Assembly: GCA_020796225.1 (NCBI GenBank)
Contig: CM036754.1
Span: 44,266,420 to 44,330,419 of the forward strand
Source: Arion vulgaris
Taxonomy: Eukaryota; Mollusca; Gastropoda; Stylommatophora; Arionidae
Reading direction: 5' to 3'
Length of the DNA stretch: 64,000 nt
This document shows positions 1-9,605 of the stretch, in pieces (position 1 is the stretch's first letter; every line of letters starts with the position of its first letter). The translations under genes were made by a program, and so were the position numbers. The notes beneath the pieces were generated by a model. That model searched no databases, was not told where the DNA came from, and saw only the letters and a list, made by a program, of their open reading frames with translations.

Positions 1-1339
1 CTAATTAAACCATTCTGTGTGATTTGTACCTTTGATTATAAGTTTGTTCTGCCATTTAGTCTTTTACTTCATTCACTCTACATCAACCACTAATTAAACC
101 ATTCTGTGTGATTTGTACCTTTGATTATAAGTTTATTCTGCCATTTAGTCTTCTACTTCATTCACTCTACATCAACCACTAATTAAACCATTCTGTGTGA
201 TTTGTACCTTTGATTATAAGTTTATTCTGCCATTTAGTTTTCTACTTCATTCACTCTACACCAACCACTAATTAAACCATTCTGTGTGATTTGTACCTTT
301 GATTATAAGTTTATTCTGCCATTTAGTTTTCTACTTCATTCACTCTACATCAACCACTAATTAAACCATTCTGTGTGATTTGTACCTTTGATTATAAGTT
401 TGTTCTGCCATTTAGTCTTCTACTTCATTCACTCTACATCAACCACTAATTAAACCATTCTGTGTGATTTGTACCTTTGATTATAAGTTTATTCTGCCAT
501 TTAGTTTTCTACTTCATTCACTCTACAGCAACCACTAATTAAACCATTCTGTGTGATTTGTACCTTTGATTATAAGTTTATTCTGCCATTTAGTTTTCTA
601 CTTCATTCACTCTACATCAACCACTAATTAAACCATTCTGTGTGATTTGTACCTTTGATTATAAGTTTATTCTGCCATTTAGTTTTCTACTTCATTCACT
701 CTACATCAACCACTAATTAAACCATTCTGTGTGATTTGTACCTTTGATTATAAGTTTATTCTGCCATTTAGTCTTCTACTTCATTCACTCCACATCAACC
801 ACTAATTAAACCATTCTGTGTGATTTGTACCTTTGATTATAAGTTTATTCTGCCATTTAGTCTTCTACTTCATTCACTCTACATCAACCACTAATTAAAC
901 CATTCTGTGTGATTTGTACCTTTGATTATAAGTTTATTCTGCCATTTAGTCTTCTACTTCATTCACTCTACATCAACCACTAATTAAACCATTCTGTGTG
1001 ATTTGTACCTTTGATTATAAGTTTATTCTGCCATTTAGTCTTCTACTTCATTCACTCTACATCAACCACTAATTAAACCATTCTGTGTGATTTGTACCTT
1101 TGATTATAAGTTTGTTCTGCCATTTAGTCTTCTACTTCATTCACTCTACATCAACCACTAATTAAACCATTCTGTGTGATTTGTACCTTTGATTATAAGT
1201 TTGTTCTGCCATTTAGTCTTCTACTTCATTCACTCTACATCAACCACTAATTAAACCATTCTGTGTGATTTGTACCTTTGATTATAAGTTTGTTCTGCCA
1301 TTTAGTCTTCTACTTCATTCACTCTACATCAACCACTAA
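1..1339. repeat. 89-bp satellite, about 15 copies
   Basis: Fifteen head-to-tail copies of an 89-bp unit, almost identical, differing by a few substitutions such as tttgttctg/tttattctg. The array runs off the left edge. It ends at 1339 in a short degenerate stretch (aatataaccactaatacta). There is no open frame through it. If the PEX6 call at 2308 is right, the array lies in that gene's last intron. The unit resembles the reverse complement of the SINE tail seen at 2125-2173. Confidence 0.97.
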
Positions 1340-1500
1340 TATAACCACTAATACTAACCACTTTGGGGTTTTGGCATGTGTGTTCTACAGGTCATCAGCA
1401 GGCAACTAATTTTCACCTTTTTGTCATTTCTGAGAAGGACTAGCCAACCCTATACATTTTTTATTCTTGTTGTATTACGAAGGGAGGCAAACCCAAATAT

Positions 1501-1606
1501 AAAAGCATGCAGACACTAGATGTGTTGACTTACAGGTCTGTTGACCAACTAGCACAATAGCTCATGTTGTCAATCACAGACCAACCACAAAGTGCTTTAA
1601 CAAGTC
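1501..1606 (+). mobile_element. Degraded SINE-C/A-type 3' half
   Basis: The order of words matches the 3' half of the SINE-A/C group: aagcatgcagacactagatg, then a paired 'acaggtctgt' segment, 'aactagcacaa', 'accaaccacaaagtg' and 'tttaacaagt'. It has diverged and lacks a clear (GAA)n tail. The call rests on collinearity with 61219-61375 (reverse strand) and 21810-22205 (reverse strand). Confidence 0.5.
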
Positions 1607-1617
1607 TTTTTAAAAAG

Positions 1618-2085
1618 TTTAGTTGTCCGATCATCATTCATCACTTCAATCGAACCAATTAGCCCAAAGTGCTTAGATCTCCTCCTCAGAATGTCTCTCA
1701 GCATGTGACAACTAACGACACTGGTTATATGTTGGTTTACTATTCTATTTTGGCTACCAGTTTACTGATCTTGTCTAGCTACACCACATTTGGCATGGAA
1801 TTCTTGCAGTCTGGTTAGGGATGTAGACTCACTACCATTACTTGAATCATTTACACGTCCTCTCCCCCTAAGGGAATTTAGAACATCAGCCTGGTCCATT
1901 GCTCACCCACTTTTTACAGCAGCCATACCTGCAAACCTATCAGCACATTCATTTCCTTTTACACCTGCATGCCCTGGCACAAAAAAACACTGATTTTTGT
2001 CAGCCTCGACCTCCTCAGTGACTCTAACCATTGTCTCCTAGCCCAGCATGTTTCAATTTTTCTGAGCATGCTCATAGTCACTGAG
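1618..2085 (-). mobile_element. RNase H-encoding LINE (I-superfamily-like), 3' end
   Basis: On the minus strand, about 2000 to 1920 encodes the end of a LINE RNase H domain (FFVPGHAGVKGNECADRFAG). A 3' region follows that recurs at 36773-37064, 24784-24960, 28472-28545 and 40748-40977. The 3' terminus is near 1618, next to a TTTAG-type tail (reverse of the CTAAA tail). Compared with the copy at 36 kb, this one has a single copy of the 40-bp segment that is tandemly expanded there. 5'-truncated and not functional. Confidence 0.85.
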
Positions 2086-2124
2086 AAAAAAGTATTAAAA
2101 AGTCTGTGCTTTAAAATTTTTTAA

Positions 2125-2173
2125 TTTGCAACGATTTAACAAGTGGTTGGTGTAAAGTGAACGAAGAAGAAGA
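2125..2173 (+). mobile_element. SINE-A/C 3' tail fragment
   Basis: The segment contains 'tttaacaagtggttggtg', a GTGAACG segment and a short GAAGAAGAAGA tail, the standard 3' end of the SINE-A/C group. Only the last ~50 bp are present. It is the closest local relative of the 89-bp satellite unit read on the other strand. Confidence 0.7.
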
Positions 2174-2307
2174 TAGTCAACTCTCGTTACTTTTCCATAT
2201 CAACTTTCATCATTATGTACTACATCTGACATCATTTACCTAGTTAATATTCACTGCAACACATGTGTATAAAACCACTTTGATCTTACAGGAGGTGATG
2301 TGAAAAG

Positions 2308-2426
2308 ATGAAGAGTTGGAAGTTACTGAGGCAGACTTCTCTCAAGCCCTGGATGCTCTAGTTCCATCAGTGTCCAAAGAAGAACTTGACAATTATGCAC
2401 AGATTCAAGCTTCATTCAACAACTAA
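2308..2426 (+). CDS. PEX6: Last coding exon of a PEX6-like peroxisomal AAA ATPase (partial)
   Basis: The frame ending at the TAA at 2424-2426 reads DEELEVTEADFSQALDALVP followed by SVSKEELDNYAQIQASFNN. PEX6 proteins end in the same pattern (PSVS-x2-EL-x2-Y-x2-IQ-x2-F). PEX6 with PEX1 forms the peroxisomal AAA+ motor that extracts the PEX5 receptor from the membrane. The rest of the gene must lie to the left of the window. Splicing is uncertain. The good acceptor (cttacag, ending 2291) leads into stop codons in all three frames before this frame opens; an AG at 2306-2307 would give a clean start but lacks a pyrimidine tract. Either that weaker acceptor is used, or there is an indel between 2292 and 2307 (decay or sequencing error). 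Other AAA proteins are less likely because of the tail motif. Confidence 0.72.
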
Positions 2427-2644
2427 GCTCAACCCCTGTTGCTTGTTGTTTTTTTTGTTTGTGTTAATTAATGAATTTTATTCATCCATATTTGAAATAA
2501 TGTCAACCATAATGTGAGTCAATATTGACAACGATATTTTAATCGTTTTGGTTATTGGTTACTGGACTGACATCATAGACTCTGGGCAGACCCATAGGTG
2601 CTGAGACTCCCCTAGCAAATGTCAAATTACAAAATATTTATTAA
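2427..2644 (+). other. Probable 3' UTR of the PEX6-like gene
   Basis: AT-rich, non-repetitive sequence directly follows the stop codon, including a T-rich run near 2448 and 'tgaattttattcatcc'. I see no canonical AATAAA, so the polyadenylation point cannot be placed. The next repeat starts near 2645. Confidence 0.35.
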
Positions 2645-3027
2645 TTTGTGGTCTTTATGTGATTTGCATCTTATGGTGTGATTTTGAGGTTCCAGTTAGG
2701 CGTCTACAATTCCATAGGCTACAGATCTGGTTTCTGCATGCTTTTTTTTTATTCAGGTTTGTCTCCAAATGTAGGTCGCACACACAAAAATGACCTAGGT
2801 GAGTCCATTCTTCTAGACAAGCCAGAGCATGGTCAGCCTTTGACTTTACAATTACAGTTTCCTGGTCTACACCAGTGGGTGGTGGGGTTGGCTTGCATGT
2901 TGTATGGATCATCAGTATGCTACTCATTTTTACTTTTCACCCTTAATAAGAAAGTCTAGCCGGCCCCAACTGCTGTATGCAGAGCCAGGTATAGAACAAA
3001 CCTTATAGACTGCTCTATGACTGTACT
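2645..3027 (-). mobile_element. SINE-C, near full length
   Basis: Collinear with 21810-22205, also on the minus strand. Shared words include a 'ggtttctgcatgctttt' segment, 'gacctaggtgagtccattct', 'gccagagcatggtcagcctt', 'gtggtgggg' and 'agcatactgatgatcc' in reverse. About 380 bp. The tail side (left end) is diverged. No tRNA-like promoter boxes are obvious at the head, so its origin is unclear. Confidence 0.7.
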
Positions 3028-3062
3028 GGATTGTCCTTATCTTATTTTAGTTAGTATTCATC

Positions 3063-3275
3063 ATTTGCATTGATCAAAGAATACCAAAGCAGGCATTGAA
3101 GAGGGAGACAAAGGGTTCAAGAAAGAAAGGATGCTCTAGGGAAACTCTGAAACAAACTTTACTGAGAGAGGCAAGAAATGTCGGGCTCAATTCCATGGAA
3201 GAGATTGAGGGAGTTGTCGAGGACAGAACAGTATGGAGAAATTACTTGCAGGCCCTATGTAACGTATAACAGTAA
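3063..3275 (+). mobile_element. LINE reverse-transcriptase ORF C-terminus (5'-truncated)
   Basis: The frame reads RIPKQALKRETKGSRKK, then TLKQTLLREARNVG, then EEIEGVVEDRTVWRNYLQAL and a stop. This is the basic C-terminal tail of a LINE family whose minus-strand copy is at 32560-33490; the two share the terminal 'ccctatgtaacgtata'. A short AT repeat follows at 3283-3298. Confidence 0.75.
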
Positions 3276-3299
3276 AAGAAGAATATATATATATATTCA

Positions 3300-4147
3300 T
3301 CATTTATTACCATCTTCGTGTCATATTTGATCTTCAAGTTGCGTAGCTAGCGCCGATTGAAATGACCCTCTAATATCTGTGCGCAGCCCCAGTCCAGTGT
3401 TTCCCAGGAACAGAAAAAATGCAGAGTAAACCCTTGCCAAGTGCCAACACGCGCCCCGAAACGGCTGAGAATACTCCTACTCAGGAACAAACTCACCATG
3501 GATAGAAAAGTAAGGCCGGTAATGCAAAGGCATGACTGGTACAAACCCAAACATTGGCTAAGGGCAATACTTTTTGGACGTCGATCATCCTACATAGAGT
3601 AAGATGATGTCCAAACAACATGGCTCAGATCATATAAAGGCAAAGCATACTGCCAAAATATGATCGTGTGCACGACAAGCACATGCATATCCAATGACTG
3701 AGACTGTTCCTAATTCGGAACGACCTCATATAGTCAGAAAGAGCACATATTGTAGCCATACTCTTTAGCGAAGATCATAATGGCCAAATATACGGCCAAA
3801 AATGAACGTAAAAGAGCAATGAATACAAGATAGGTGACAGTTTTAGTGATTGGCCCAGAAGGGTCGAGAATGCTCCTAAACTGGAGCGACCTCACTCAGT
3901 CAGCGTAGAGTAGCTAATGCTCTTTGACATAGATCCAAGCCCAAATATATGGCAATAAAAGATCATTAAAGAGTGTTTATCATACGATGCGTGTGGAACA
4001 ACCTCACCAAAGGCAGGAAATCCGATAGAGAAGTCACACTTCACTAATTAACTCTGGCCATAAAAGTACCAATGGTACGAAGACTCAAGGCAAGAGTTAC
4101 ACGGACAACAGGTTTCCTGCAACGATCACACTTGGAGGATCTAACTT
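3300..4147. repeat. Degenerate long-unit repeats, no gene seen
   Basis: There is no long open frame. The motif 'gctcctaa..ggagcgacctca' recurs in diverged form near 3465, 3708, 3870 and 3985. A motif of the type 'gatcat..ggcaaa..tatgcc' recurs near 3630, 3770 and 3930. This suggests an old tandem duplication with a unit of roughly 120-240 bp. I recognise no transposon domain. Confidence 0.4.
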
Positions 4148-4305
4148 CAAATACCTCTAAAGTCGGCGAGGCTGTCCGTATGGTTGAAGGATGCCTGTAA
4201 AAGGGTAATCTTAGGCCTCATGCAAAAATCAATCAGAAGTGCAATACCAGGCGTCTTGACTCTCGCCTGAATTAACAGTGGGCGTTCGAGAGAAGAAGAA
4301 GACCA
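4148..4305 (+). mobile_element. SINE-H-type dispersed repeat
   Basis: Collinear with 46850-46995, 51345-51490, 54622-54775 and 58650-58800 (reverse). Shared words are 'acctctaaagtcgg', 'atgcaaaaatcaatcagaag', 'gtcttgact' and 'cctgaatt..cagtgggc'. The copy ends in GAGAGAAGAAGAAG, a GAA-type tail. Non-coding. Confidence 0.65.
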
Positions 4306-4368
4306 CAGCGTCCCATTCTAAGTCACAAGACTATGGTCTGTACTTTTCTGATTAATGTATTATTGCAC

Positions 4369-4624
4369 CTGTGTGTTGCCGGGGCCTGCAAGGAGAGCAA
4401 AGAATAGTACCACTGCGACCTACAAGGCATGTCATATGAGGTGACTGAGGTAGGACCCAGGGAAGCAACTCTAGTAAATAAAAAAACATCGCAGAAATTG
4501 GATGTGCTGACCTACTTGTAGGTACATAATTGGCACAACATATAATCGCTTTTTGGCTCAGATCACATAGAGAGCACAAATAGTGGTTTAACAAGTGGTC
4601 GATATGGAACGTGTGAGGAAGAAA
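4369..4624 (+). mobile_element. SINE-A, nearly complete
   Basis: It starts 'gtgtgttgccggggcc'. The conserved core (aaagaatagtaccactgcga, then 'aaggcatgtc') is followed by the middle part 'aaattggatgtgctgaccta' and the tail 'tttaacaagtggtcgatatg', ending GAGGAAGAA. About 256 bp. Possible imperfect target duplication: 'attaatgtatt' (4351) and 'attaaatgattt' (4624). Confidence 0.9.
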
Positions 4625-4984
4625 TTAAATGATTTATGTTGTTGTGCTCTGGGTAATTAACTCTGATATGACTAGATTCTTGACCTCACCTACACTTAGG
4701 TCAGGGGTCATTTCAAATTTTTCTGGTTATATTTCTTCCTAGAAGAGAATACAAACTCTGAAGTTTTAGTGCAAGAGGACATTGACTTTGGTGTTAGCGG
4801 ACAAAAGTGTTTGTCTAAATGTATGTGATCACTGACTTTGATGATGTCTGTGTTGCATTGCGTTTGCTCATTCTCTTATAATTAAATGACTACTCCAGTT
4901 AACTAAACCACCATATAGATTTTCAATTCAACAATCCTTATGATTATGTGTTGCCTTAGTACTGTCCCTCTCCATTCTTCTTTA
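4625..4984. other. Unique AT-rich sequence, nothing recognised
   Basis: No open frame above 60 codons with recognisable content and no match to the other repeats in the window. Confidence 0.5.
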
Positions 4985-5217
4985 ACCTATATTTTTTTTT
5001 ATATTTATTCTTTCCCATTTATTCTTTCTCATTTATTATTTCACATTTTATTCTGTATATTTATTCTGTATATTTATTATTTCTCATTTATTATTTCACA
5101 TTTTATTCTTTCCCATTTATTATTTCACATTTTATTCTTTCTCATTTATTCTTTCTTATTTATTTTTCCCTCATTTATTCTTTCTTATTTATTCTGTATA
5201 TTTATTCTTTCTCATTT
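4985..5217. repeat. Pyrimidine-rich minisatellite (TTTATTCTTTCYCA-type), left part
   Basis: Repeats of about 11-13 bp based on 'catttattctttct' with 'tctgtatatttatt' variants. The same array resumes at 6511-6778, so the two halves were one array before the 1.3-kb insertion between them. The apparent Phe/Ile/Leu-rich open frame is a by-product of the repeat. Confidence 0.9.
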
Positions 5218-6510
5218 CTTCTTCTTCTTCTTCTGCTAACATTCTTCACGGCCAATTTGATCATTCTTATTGTGATGTATAATTGGTCCACTGGCAAAAA
5301 CGGAGTGATCTACGGGGACGATTGTCGCCCATGGTGACTAGGCCCGCCCGTCCGTTTTCTGCCAGCTTTTGATTTACTAGGGTGAACTTTCCTAGTGATC
5401 CTTTCGGATCTCGCCTTTCGATCAACTTTGCCGTATATTTGGGCTTTGTGATCTACGCCAAGACAGTGAGTTACGCTGCTTTACCCGTTCTGACTGAGAA
5501 ATATTTCTCGGGCTTGCAGCTTGTCCTCGGACGGCGTCTTACTCGTATAAAACACCGTGTAAAGTATCGCCTTCGCCAATGTTCAGGACCCGGGCTTCCT
5601 GTTTGATCCGTACATTGTCGGCCTTGCTTTACCGTACATTTTGAGTTTGATCCGGGGAAGGAACATTCTCAGCCTTTTCTAGGCGCGTTCGATCGTGGCA
5701 ATTTGCAATTTACCTCAAGCACTGGCATGGGGCGAGTACAAACAATGTAGAGGGTCGTTTCAGTGGGCACTATAAGCGTAACTGAGGATTTTGCGCTCGC
5801 CGCCATCACCGCCCCAGTTATTCCGGGGATGTTAGTTACGACTGCAATCGAACCTTGCCCAGTTGCCCCAAGGCTGGCAGTTCCGTTAGGCTTCACCAAC
5901 CTCAGTTCTTCGGGGATGTTAATTTTAATCGCACAGTACCTTTCCGGTTTTCCCAGGGCGGGTAGTTTCGTTATGCACTAAACGCAACTTGTTCTTTTGC
6001 GCTCGGCAAACCTTGCCCAGTACATGTATCTGCACCAGGCTACCAATGCGGGGTCAGCTGCAATCTTCTCTCGCACCAACACGAGGGTAGACTTTCATTC
6101 GTTACGGTCCTGTCTGATTTATTCTTGCCGACGGGCTGGCAATGTTTGCCCCCTCCTCAGGGCTTGGAGCTTCGCCCTACGTGGGCATACGTTTGGTCAC
6201 TGGATGCACCTCTCATCCATGTCTGAGACGTTTCGTTGCTGTTTCTTTGCGTTCAGGGACTTGGGCAATATCTTGTTGGACATCGGTCAGGAGATTTGTG
6301 CATTTTATTTGTATGTATCTTTATCGTATTTCCGTATTTGCACTGCTACCACTACCAGTAGTTTCCTCTCCCGATCCCTGCCCCTCTTAGCCAGACCAGA
6401 ACCAGAGTCTGTTTCCAGGGTCACCGCGTGGAGGTTAGGGCAGGGTCTTGGTTAGCGCGCCCCCTCGCTAACCCTGGCTCATGTTACCACTATGACCTCA
6501 TGAGCCTTTT
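5218..6510 (-). mobile_element. Retroposon of about 1.29 kb inserted in the minisatellite
   Basis: Read on the minus strand, the element starts near 6510. It has the head module also found at 7590-7690, 46605-46680 and 59745-59880 (GGTGACCCTGG ... TCTGGCTAAG). It ends at 5218-5236 in a (GAA)n tail preceded by a segment like the SINE-B 3' end (5237-5275). The flanks carry the same array word, attctttctcattt, at both sides, consistent with a target duplication but not decisive inside a repeat. The interior is GC-rich relative to its surroundings and has a diverged ~80-bp internal duplication near 5820-5970. No coding domain recognised; probably non-autonomous. Confidence 0.6.
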
Positions 6511-6778
6511 TGACCCCATTCTTTCTCATTTATTCTTCCTCATTTATTCTTTCTTATTTATTCTGTATATTTATTCTTTCTCATTTATTCTTTCCCATTT
6601 ATTCTTCCTCATTTATTCTTTCCCATTTATTCTTTCTTATTTATTCTGTATATTTATTCTTCCTCATTTATTCTTTCCCATTTATTCTTTCTTATTTATT
6701 CTGTATATTTATTCTTTCCCATTTATTCTTTCCCATTTATTCTTTCTTATTTATTCTGTATATTTATTCTGCTTCATA
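6511..6778. repeat. Pyrimidine-rich minisatellite, right part
   Basis: Continuation of the 4985-5217 array with the same unit and the same 'tctgtatatttattctt' variant. From 6779 to 7022 the sequence is AT-rich and without recognised features. Confidence 0.9.
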
Positions 6779-7022
6779 TAAATGTATCAAGAATGATCTT
6801 TTTTCCATTTATCGTGTTTTATAAATTAGTGAGATTAAATATTGATTCTTATCCTAGCTCTCACTTTTTACAAATAATTTGGCTATTTACATTTTCTTTG
6901 TGTGTCAACAAAATGAATTCCCAACCAAAAATAATATATTTTAATGAAATGATTTTGTCACATTTATTTTTTACAAATGATGATCACTTTCTTTTTATTT
7001 TGTTGATGTTTTTCTCATGTGT

Positions 7023-7565
7023 TTCCGGGCCATCAAGGGAGCAAAGAATAGTACCACTGTGACCTAAAAGGCATGTTGTAAGAGGCGATTGAGGTAAGGA
7101 CCTAGGGAAGCTACCATTCTTCTTCACCCTTCGCCTCTAGGGAAGCATAGGTCCGAAACCAAGGCCTTCCAAGCCCGCCTATCCAAGGCCATCTTTTCCA
7201 GATCTCGCCACTCTCTCCCGTTTTTTTTCGTTCCATCTCTAACTCCCGTCTCCAGGTGTTTCTGGGTCTTCCTTACTTCTATTGCCCTGGGGGTTCCATC
7301 GGAGAGCCTGTCTCGCGATGCTGTCAGAGGGTTTCCTCAGTGTGTGTCCTATCCATCGCCACCTTCTGCTCATTATCTCCTGTTCCACCTGCCGTTGTCC
7401 TGCCCTATCCCACAGTTCTCTGTTTGTGGTCTTGTCGGGAAGCTACCATAGTAAATAACAAGTGATGCATAAATCGGATGTGATAGCCTACTTGTAGGCA
7501 CATAACTGGCACAATGTACAAACGCACTTAGGCTCAGATAACATACAAATCACAAAGAGTGGTTA
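7023..7565 (+). mobile_element. SINE-A split by a LINE fragment
   Basis: The head and core lie at 7023-7117 (ggagcaaagaatagtaccac, gtaagaggcgattgaggt). The middle and tail lie at 7437-7565 (aaatcggatgtgatagccta, cataactggcacaatgtac). Between them is a 319-bp minus-strand LINE fragment. The 13-bp word gggaagctaccat occurs on both sides (7105-7117 and 7437-7449), an exact target-site duplication. The (GAA)n tail is lost at the right end. Confidence 0.9.
7118..7436 (-). mobile_element. 5'-truncated LINE 3' end inserted in SINE-A
   Basis: The minus strand reads the RT ORF C-terminus: [14 protein letters not shown], then [20 protein letters not shown], then [10 protein letters not shown]. This is the [12 protein letters not shown] tail of a CR1/RTE-like LINE. 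Further frames are broken by small indels. It ends in GAAGAAGA at the left border. Flanked by an exact 13-bp target-site duplication, so it arrived by target-primed reverse transcription after the SINE. Confidence 0.88.
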
Positions 7566-7589
7566 ACAAGTTCGAATGGCATTTGTATA

Positions 7590-7690
7590 TCGGGCCTATC
7601 CGCACGTGGTGACCCTGGTAATGGACGGTAGTTCGGTCTGGCTAAGAGGGCAGGTGCCGTGGAAGAGCTACTCTGGGGCAAGTAGAGATG
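7590..7690 (+). repeat. Retroposon head module
   Basis: Contains 'cacgtggtgaccctggtaat', 'tctggctaagagggcagg' and 'gagctactctgggg'. It is shared with 59745-59880 (+), 46605-46680 (+, weaker) and about 6370-6500 (-). Where orientation can be judged it lies at the 5' end of a retroposon, so it is probably a 5' UTR module. Confidence 0.6.
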
Positions 7691-7804
7691 CAAAGGTAGT
7701 CATGCTAGATGGGATCCGCTCGCAACACAGACCAGCGAACTCCCAGAGTGACTTAATGCTCGTCTCTCCCATCCGATGGGAAAAGCTGGAAGGATACATG
7801 TGGA

Positions 7805-8270
7805 ACCTTGCGGGGCAAAACTCAGAGCCTGCGCATTCTCTCTCTTGAGCCAATGAGTATGCTGGGTGTTGAGTTGCACCGTACGCTGATCCACATAGGT
7901 CAAAGCCTAGCCCCATCTCTATCCCATCATAGAGATGGGGGCACGAATCAAAGCCATTGAAGAGACCAACGTTGACCCGCGTGTGGCGAAATTTGGAGGC
8001 TGCGCATACTCTCTCTTGAGTCGCCTCTCTTGAGCCGATGAGTATGCTGGGTGTCGAGTTGAATCGCACGTTGATCCACATAGGTCAAAAGTCTGGCCCC
8101 CATCACAGAGATGGGGGCACGACTCAAAGCCATCGAAGAGACCAATGTTGACCCGCGTGTGGTGAAATTCAGAGCCCGCGCATGCTCTCTCTTGAGCCGA
8201 TGAGTATGCGGGAAGTCGAGTTGAGCTGCATGTGGGCCATCAGGGTCAAACTCAGTTTTGTCGCCCCCTC
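7805..8270. repeat. Tandem repeat of about 172 bp, 2.6 copies
   Basis: Units start near 7810, 7980 and 8157. Each carries 'ctctctcttgagcc', 'gatgagtatgc', 'ttgatccacataggtcaa' and 'agagatgggggcacga'. Copies are about 85-90% alike. The array lies between the head module and the RT fragment that starts near 8283, as repeated 5' UTR monomers of a LINE would. Confidence 0.8.
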
Positions 8271-8282
8271 CTTTCTTCCCCC

Positions 8283-8960
8283 AGGTATGCGTACTCTTAC
8301 CAGACCTGTTCAACCTATACCGTGGAAATATCATGCGACATATGGAAGAAAATGCAGGAATAAAGCTCACAATCTATGATACGCTGATGACACAATTCTC
8401 ATAGCTACAAATGAACAAGATCTACAAGACTTGATAGACATATCAGTGAGAGAAAGTGAAAAAAGTTAAGCATGAAATAAGAAAACGGAGGTAATGGTTA
8501 TCTTCAAGAAACATCAAAATGCAACATCAAAATACACAACACTGAAACAAGTCCATAGATTCAAGTATCTGGAAATCTGCTTAACATCAGACGGAAGATG
8601 TAAAACAGAGATTAGGAGTAGAATAGCTCAAGCGATAGCAGCTTTAATGAAAAACACACTAAGCGTGAATTCACTACCGACCAATTACAGTGCTAAAACC
8701 AGTACTCCAGTGCTGTATTGAACCAATACTTATGTATGGCAGCGAATCATGGACAATGAACAAACAATCAATATGATCGCTAGAAGCCACAGAAGAATGC
8801 TGAAAATTCCATGGACAGCTAAGAAAACAAATGAGATTTTAAATCAGACCTGCACACAAAGAAACCTTATCAAAAGAATAAGAATCGACAATCTCTTTGG
8901 GCATATAATGTGAAGAGGAGGTTTAGAATATTTGGTGACAACAGGTAAAATTCAGTGCTC
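8283..8960 (+). mobile_element. RTE-like LINE reverse transcriptase, degraded
   Basis: Several frames show the RT order: VCVLLPDLFNLY near 8287, YADDTILIATNEQDLQDLID near 8378, then FKYLEICLTSDGRCKTEIRS near 8560, then YGSESWTMN and RRMLKIPW, and finally an FGHIM-type segment. The YADD box is one base out of frame with its neighbours and several stops interrupt it. It is collinear with the copies at 57340-58315 and 55840-56240. Confidence 0.85.
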
Positions 8961-9299
8961 AAATTCAAACTGAGATATTGAGCAGATGAACTGGTCCTGT
9001 CAGTACTGCAAATAAAACCTATCTGTCATGTGCCCACCATTTCTGCTCCCTTCATATGAAATTAATACAGAGTGAAAAAAGACAATATGAATCCCAATAA
9101 GCCATGTTCCGTATGTGGAACTTGTAGTGGTGGAGAGAGGGGATTTCATGCTCCAATCATACAGTGGGCTAGGGTGACGAGAACTATGTTCCTGACTGGG
9201 TCACCTAGGCTGGACAGGTCACTGAAGATGGGTCAGACTAAATATGACTTCTGATCCTCCAGGTTGGGGTGTTTGGCTTGGGACTAACAGTGACATCAT
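8961..9299. other. No gene recognised
   Basis: A 60-codon open frame at 9072-9254 contains CSVCGTCSGG but has no recognisable domain or repeat partner. Treated as chance. Confidence 0.4.
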
Positions 9300-9605
9300 G
9301 TAAAGAAAAACTTTACCATACGGAAACAGCAACAGGCACACTACTTATTCACATACATGAAGGACTACCAGAGTCATTGACACATATGTCTGGTAGAAGT
9401 GCTGAAAGCTGAAAGAACTGCACTGAGATGGACATCGGATGGTAAATAAAAACATGGAAGACCTAAAACGACCTGGATGAGAACAGTAGAATAAGAACTG
9501 AAAGAAATTAATTACAGCTGGAACACAATACAGAGGACGGTCACGCATATAAAGGAATGGTGTGCATTTGTTGCTGCCCTAAACACCAGAGGCGTAACAT
9601 GCGAG
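9300..9605 (+). mobile_element. LINE ORF C-terminus, different family, degraded
   Basis: Shifted frames give 'ALRWTSDGK', then HGRPKTTW, then ELKEINYSWNTIQRTVTHIK, then EWCAFVAALNTRG. This is a typical LINE C-terminal pattern (GRPKTTWxRTVE...W...VAAL). Stops and frameshifts make it a pseudogene. The 31-bp satellite begins about 200 bp further on. Confidence 0.65.

Noticed and set aside
9072..9254. 60-codon frame with CSVCGTCSGG as a small cysteine protein
   Set aside because: No homology recognised, no promoter or splice context, surrounded by LINE debris.
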